DNA of 64,000 nucleotides, taken from Roseiarcus sp963820775 (GTDB taxonomy: Bacteria > Pseudomonadota > Alphaproteobacteria > Rhizobiales > Beijerinckiaceae). Below the pieces are notes generated by a model. The model was not told where the DNA came from and made no database searches. It saw only the letters and a list, made by a program, of their open reading frames with translations. The stretch's first letter is position 1, and every line of letters begins with the position of its first letter. This document shows, piece by piece, positions 62,306 through 64,000 of the stretch. Location: contig CAWGBF010000001.1 of NCBI GenBank assembly GCA_963820775.1, positions 434,001 through 498,000 of the forward strand, written 5' to 3'. A program made the translations under genes and the position numbers.

Positions 62306-62716
62306 TCAGCTCGCGCGAGTAGCGAACTCGATCCTGACGCCGCCGGGTATGGCGCAAATGAAATGATGCGTGGCCGAGCCCGGGCGGATCGGCTGCGGCG
62401 TGAACTCGACCACGACGCCGGGATGGCTGCGAACGCGCTCGTAGACATTAGCGAGCCCCGCGTGGTCCGCGACCGCGAGCGCGAGGTGGTGCAGGCCGAT
62501 ATTGGTCTTGCGGTTGAAAGCCAGCGCGTTTTTAGGATCGACGACGCGCCAAAGCGTGAGCGTCACGCCTCCATCGGAGACGAACACGGCCGGGTAGGCG
62601 TCGTTCCGGCCGACTTCCTTGAAGCCCAGAGTCCCGCAGAAGAAGCCCGTAGCCTCGTCGAGGTCGCGAACGGCAAGGCCGACGTGGTGCACGCCATGGG
62701 TCAGAGCGTCGGTCAA
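62306..62716 (-). CDS. VOC-family (glyoxalase/dioxygenase-fold) protein
   Basis: A 136-residue vicinal-oxygen-chelate protein with a TTG start, AAGGAT six or seven bases before it. Metal ligands are likely the His of HHVGLAVRDLDEATGF, the His in GLHHLALAV and the Glu of GGVRIEFA. The length is that of a single glyoxalase-type subunit with two beta-alpha-beta modules. It may be a lyase, dioxygenase or resistance protein; no reaction is assigned. It runs in the same direction as the glucoamylase gene upstream of it. Confidence 0.82.
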   Translation of the reverse strand: MTDALTHGVHHVGLAVRDLDEATGFFCGTLGFKEVGRNDAYPAVFVSDGGVTLTLWRVVDPKNALAFNRKTNIGLHHLALAVADHAGLANVYERVRSHPGVVVEFTPQPIRPGSATHHFICAIPGGVRIEFATRAS

Positions 62717-62754
62717 AGTTCTATCCTTTTAAGCCTGGGTGATGACGCCGAGAC

Positions 62755-64000
62755 TCAGTTCCAGCTGACCGTATCATTGACGGGAAGCGGTCCCGAGGAC
62801 GGCACGGCTAGCGACCGATTGCCGCCGCAATTGTTGCTGTCGGGGTAGCATTCCCAGGTGACGGAGCCGTCTGCGTTTTTTCGGTAGTATTTGTATTGGA
62901 TTGTGCTGCCGGCGGCGAGATTGACCGCGTTTTTCCACACCGGGTAGCTCGCCGAATCGACCGGAAGACCGAGGTTCGGGTTCCAATCGCCGAGCGCCGC
63001 ATTGTCGCCCGTCACATACATGTACTGGCCCCACTGCGTAGTCGCGCTGACATTGATGTCGACCTCGACCTGACCGGGCGCCGGAGCGAGGGGGCAGGCG
63101 TAATAGCGGGAGCACACGGCCTGCGGGATGTCGAGCACCCTGCCCGCAGCGATATCCGCCATGAGATTAATGTATTCCCCTTGCGCCCAGTTGAGCGGCG
63201 CCATCGAGCCTGTGGCCTCACCGGGCGTCTCCCCCGGCGGAACGGTTACGGCCCAACCGGCTGGCGTGGCGGCGTCCGCCGGCAGCGTGGCGCTCGGATT
63301 CCAGATCTGCTCGGAGATGAAGCCCTGGGGCGTGGAGAAGGCCTTCAGCGCCGCGAGGTAAGGCGCGCCTGCGGCGCCGTTTCCCGCCGCCGCGATCGCG
63401 TAATTGCCGCGCTCGGCGTCGAAGATCGGCCAGAGCCTCCCGCGGCCGGAATCGCCGTCCTTGTACGGACCGCCGGCGTTGGTTTCGCCGTAGCCGTCAA
63501 AATTGTACCGGAACCATGCCGGGTAGGCGTTGGCGCCGATCGTCTCTTCGATGACGCTGTCGTAGGCGGCGAGACTGCTGGTGATGGTGGGATCATTCGG
63601 CCTCTTCACCCCCATTCGGACCAGCTCGAGGAATCCGCCGTCGATGATGTCGACCGCCCGATGAACGCCGCCGCCATTGTTGATGGCGATGGTCATATCC
63701 GGATTGGGATTGGCGGTGGGGTTCCAGCTCTGAGGCGGCGAGCCGCCCCGCGCGCCGGATGTGTTGACGCGCATATAGGTCTGCGTGCTGTTGCAGTTCG
63801 AATTGCGGTTCGGACAGCTCTCTGTGGTGTACGTCCAGGCGGCGATATTCTGCTGCCAATAGTCGGCCGCGTTCAGCCAGTTCGCCGCATCGGCGGGATC
63901 GTTATTCGCAAGAGCGATCTGCGCGGCGTCGACCAGACCGGCGATTTCCGCCGCGATCGTCGAGGGCGAGTAGCCGCTCGTTTCCTCCCAGCGCTCCTGG
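62755..64000 (-). CDS. glucoamylase (GH15) with C-terminal CBM20 starch-binding domain, partial
   Basis: The 3' part of a glucan 1,4-alpha-glucosidase; the 5' end lies beyond the right edge. From the edge the frame reads QERWEETSGYSPSTIAAEIAGL, the GH15 catalytic-acid region, then MTIAINNGGGVHRAVD, GRLWPIFDAERGNYA and SMAPLNWAQGEYINL. Residues after about 300 of this portion form a CBM20 domain (TTQWGQYMYVTGDNAALGDWNP, YPVWKNAVNL, IQYKYYRK). Cys residues in TWECYPDSNNC suggest an extracellular protein. It releases glucose from starch or glycogen, which fits the debranching-like enzyme elsewhere in the window, though the two are far apart. Confidence 0.88.
   Translation of the reverse strand, partial: QERWEETSGYSPSTIAAEIAGLVDAAQIALANNDPADAANWLNAADYWQQNIAAWTYTTESCPNRNSNCNSTQTYMRVNTSGARGGSPPQSWNPTANPNPDMTIAINNGGGVHRAVDIIDGGFLELVRMGVKRPNDPTITSSLAAYDSVIEETIGANAYPAWFRYNFDGYGETNAGGPYKDGDSGRGRLWPIFDAERGNYAIAAAGNGAAGAPYLAALKAFSTPQGFISEQIWNPSATLPADAATPAGWAVTVPPGETPGEATGSMAPLNWAQGEYINLMADIAAGRVLDIPQAVCSRYYACPLAPAPGQVEVDINVSATTQWGQYMYVTGDNAALGDWNPNLGLPVDSASYPVWKNAVNLAAGSTIQYKYYRKNADGSVTWECYPDSNNCGGNRSLAVPSSGPLPVNDTVSWN

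Noticed and set aside
1..64000. CRISPR array, prophage or plasmid replication region
   Set aside because: No regularly spaced direct repeats, phage structural genes or replication-initiation genes were seen on either strand.

Overview
The window is GC-rich chromosomal DNA from an alphaproteobacterium, most likely of the order Hyphomicrobiales (Rhizobiales). The evidence is a smo/mtl-type polyol transport operon, a short GltX-type glutamyl-tRNA synthetase, an HpnI-like hopanoid glycosyltransferase, a DUF2865 protein, Rhizobiales-type palindromic repeats, and a Rhodopseudomonas-like cyclohexanecarboxylate (bad/ali) cluster. The genus cannot be fixed from the sequence alone.

Layout. 0-5 kb: an orphan UgpC-type ATPase, a cupin, a cysteine-cluster protein with an SH3-like partner, and a CobW-type metallochaperone GTPase paired with a WD40 protein. 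5-7.1 kb: hairpin repeats, then an IS1182-type element carrying a nested 111-bp miniature element. 7.3-18.3 kb: a polyol uptake and catabolism locus with a kinase-HAD fusion, a SorC-type regulator, an ABC transporter (smoE, F, G, K), a mannitol dehydrogenase and two SDR dehydrogenases. smoE, smoF and the first SDR each carry a 1-bp frameshift. 18.3-24.4 kb: housekeeping genes (BON protein, hpnI, gltX, DUF2865, xseA). 24.4-27.3 kb: a nested palindromic repeat and a small secreted-protein gene split by a second IS1182-type element. 27.4-35.4 kb: a ferritin-like DUF892 protein, a cupin/MarR pair, and a putative natural-product cluster of B12-binding radical SAM, methyltransferase, DHA2 exporter, type III polyketide synthase (frameshifted) and FAD reductase. 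36-43.5 kb: a glycogen-debranching-like enzyme, a frameshifted ABC exporter, a GT4 glycosyltransferase, an MFS transporter and a PRC-barrel protein. 44-49 kb: a TetR regulator divergent from a single-ORF fusion of an APC permease with a flavin monooxygenase, then an SDR. 49-53 kb: a damaged cyclohexanecarboxylate cluster (aliA remnant, aliB, badI, badH, badR). 53-54.4 kb: an IS5-type element. 54.4-64 kb: proA, a mog-like gene, sulP, a PRISE-like reductase, a GlxA-type regulator with a carboxymuconolactone-decarboxylase-like and an isonitrile-hydratase-like gene, a VOC protein, and the 3' part of a secreted glucoamylase with a CBM20 domain.

Most notable observations: (1) all four single-base insertions that break genes fall where the repaired reading restores GAATC, a GANTC (CcrM) site; (2) two unusual domain fusions, FGGY kinase-HAD and APC permease-FMO; (3) the bad/ali cluster holds a roughly 100-bp inversion with loss of sequence across badH-badI and a large in-frame internal deletion of aliA; (4) nested insertion elements are bounded by CTAG, and one lies in a copy of a repeat that recurs 18 kb away. 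No rRNA, tRNA or CRISPR array was recognised.
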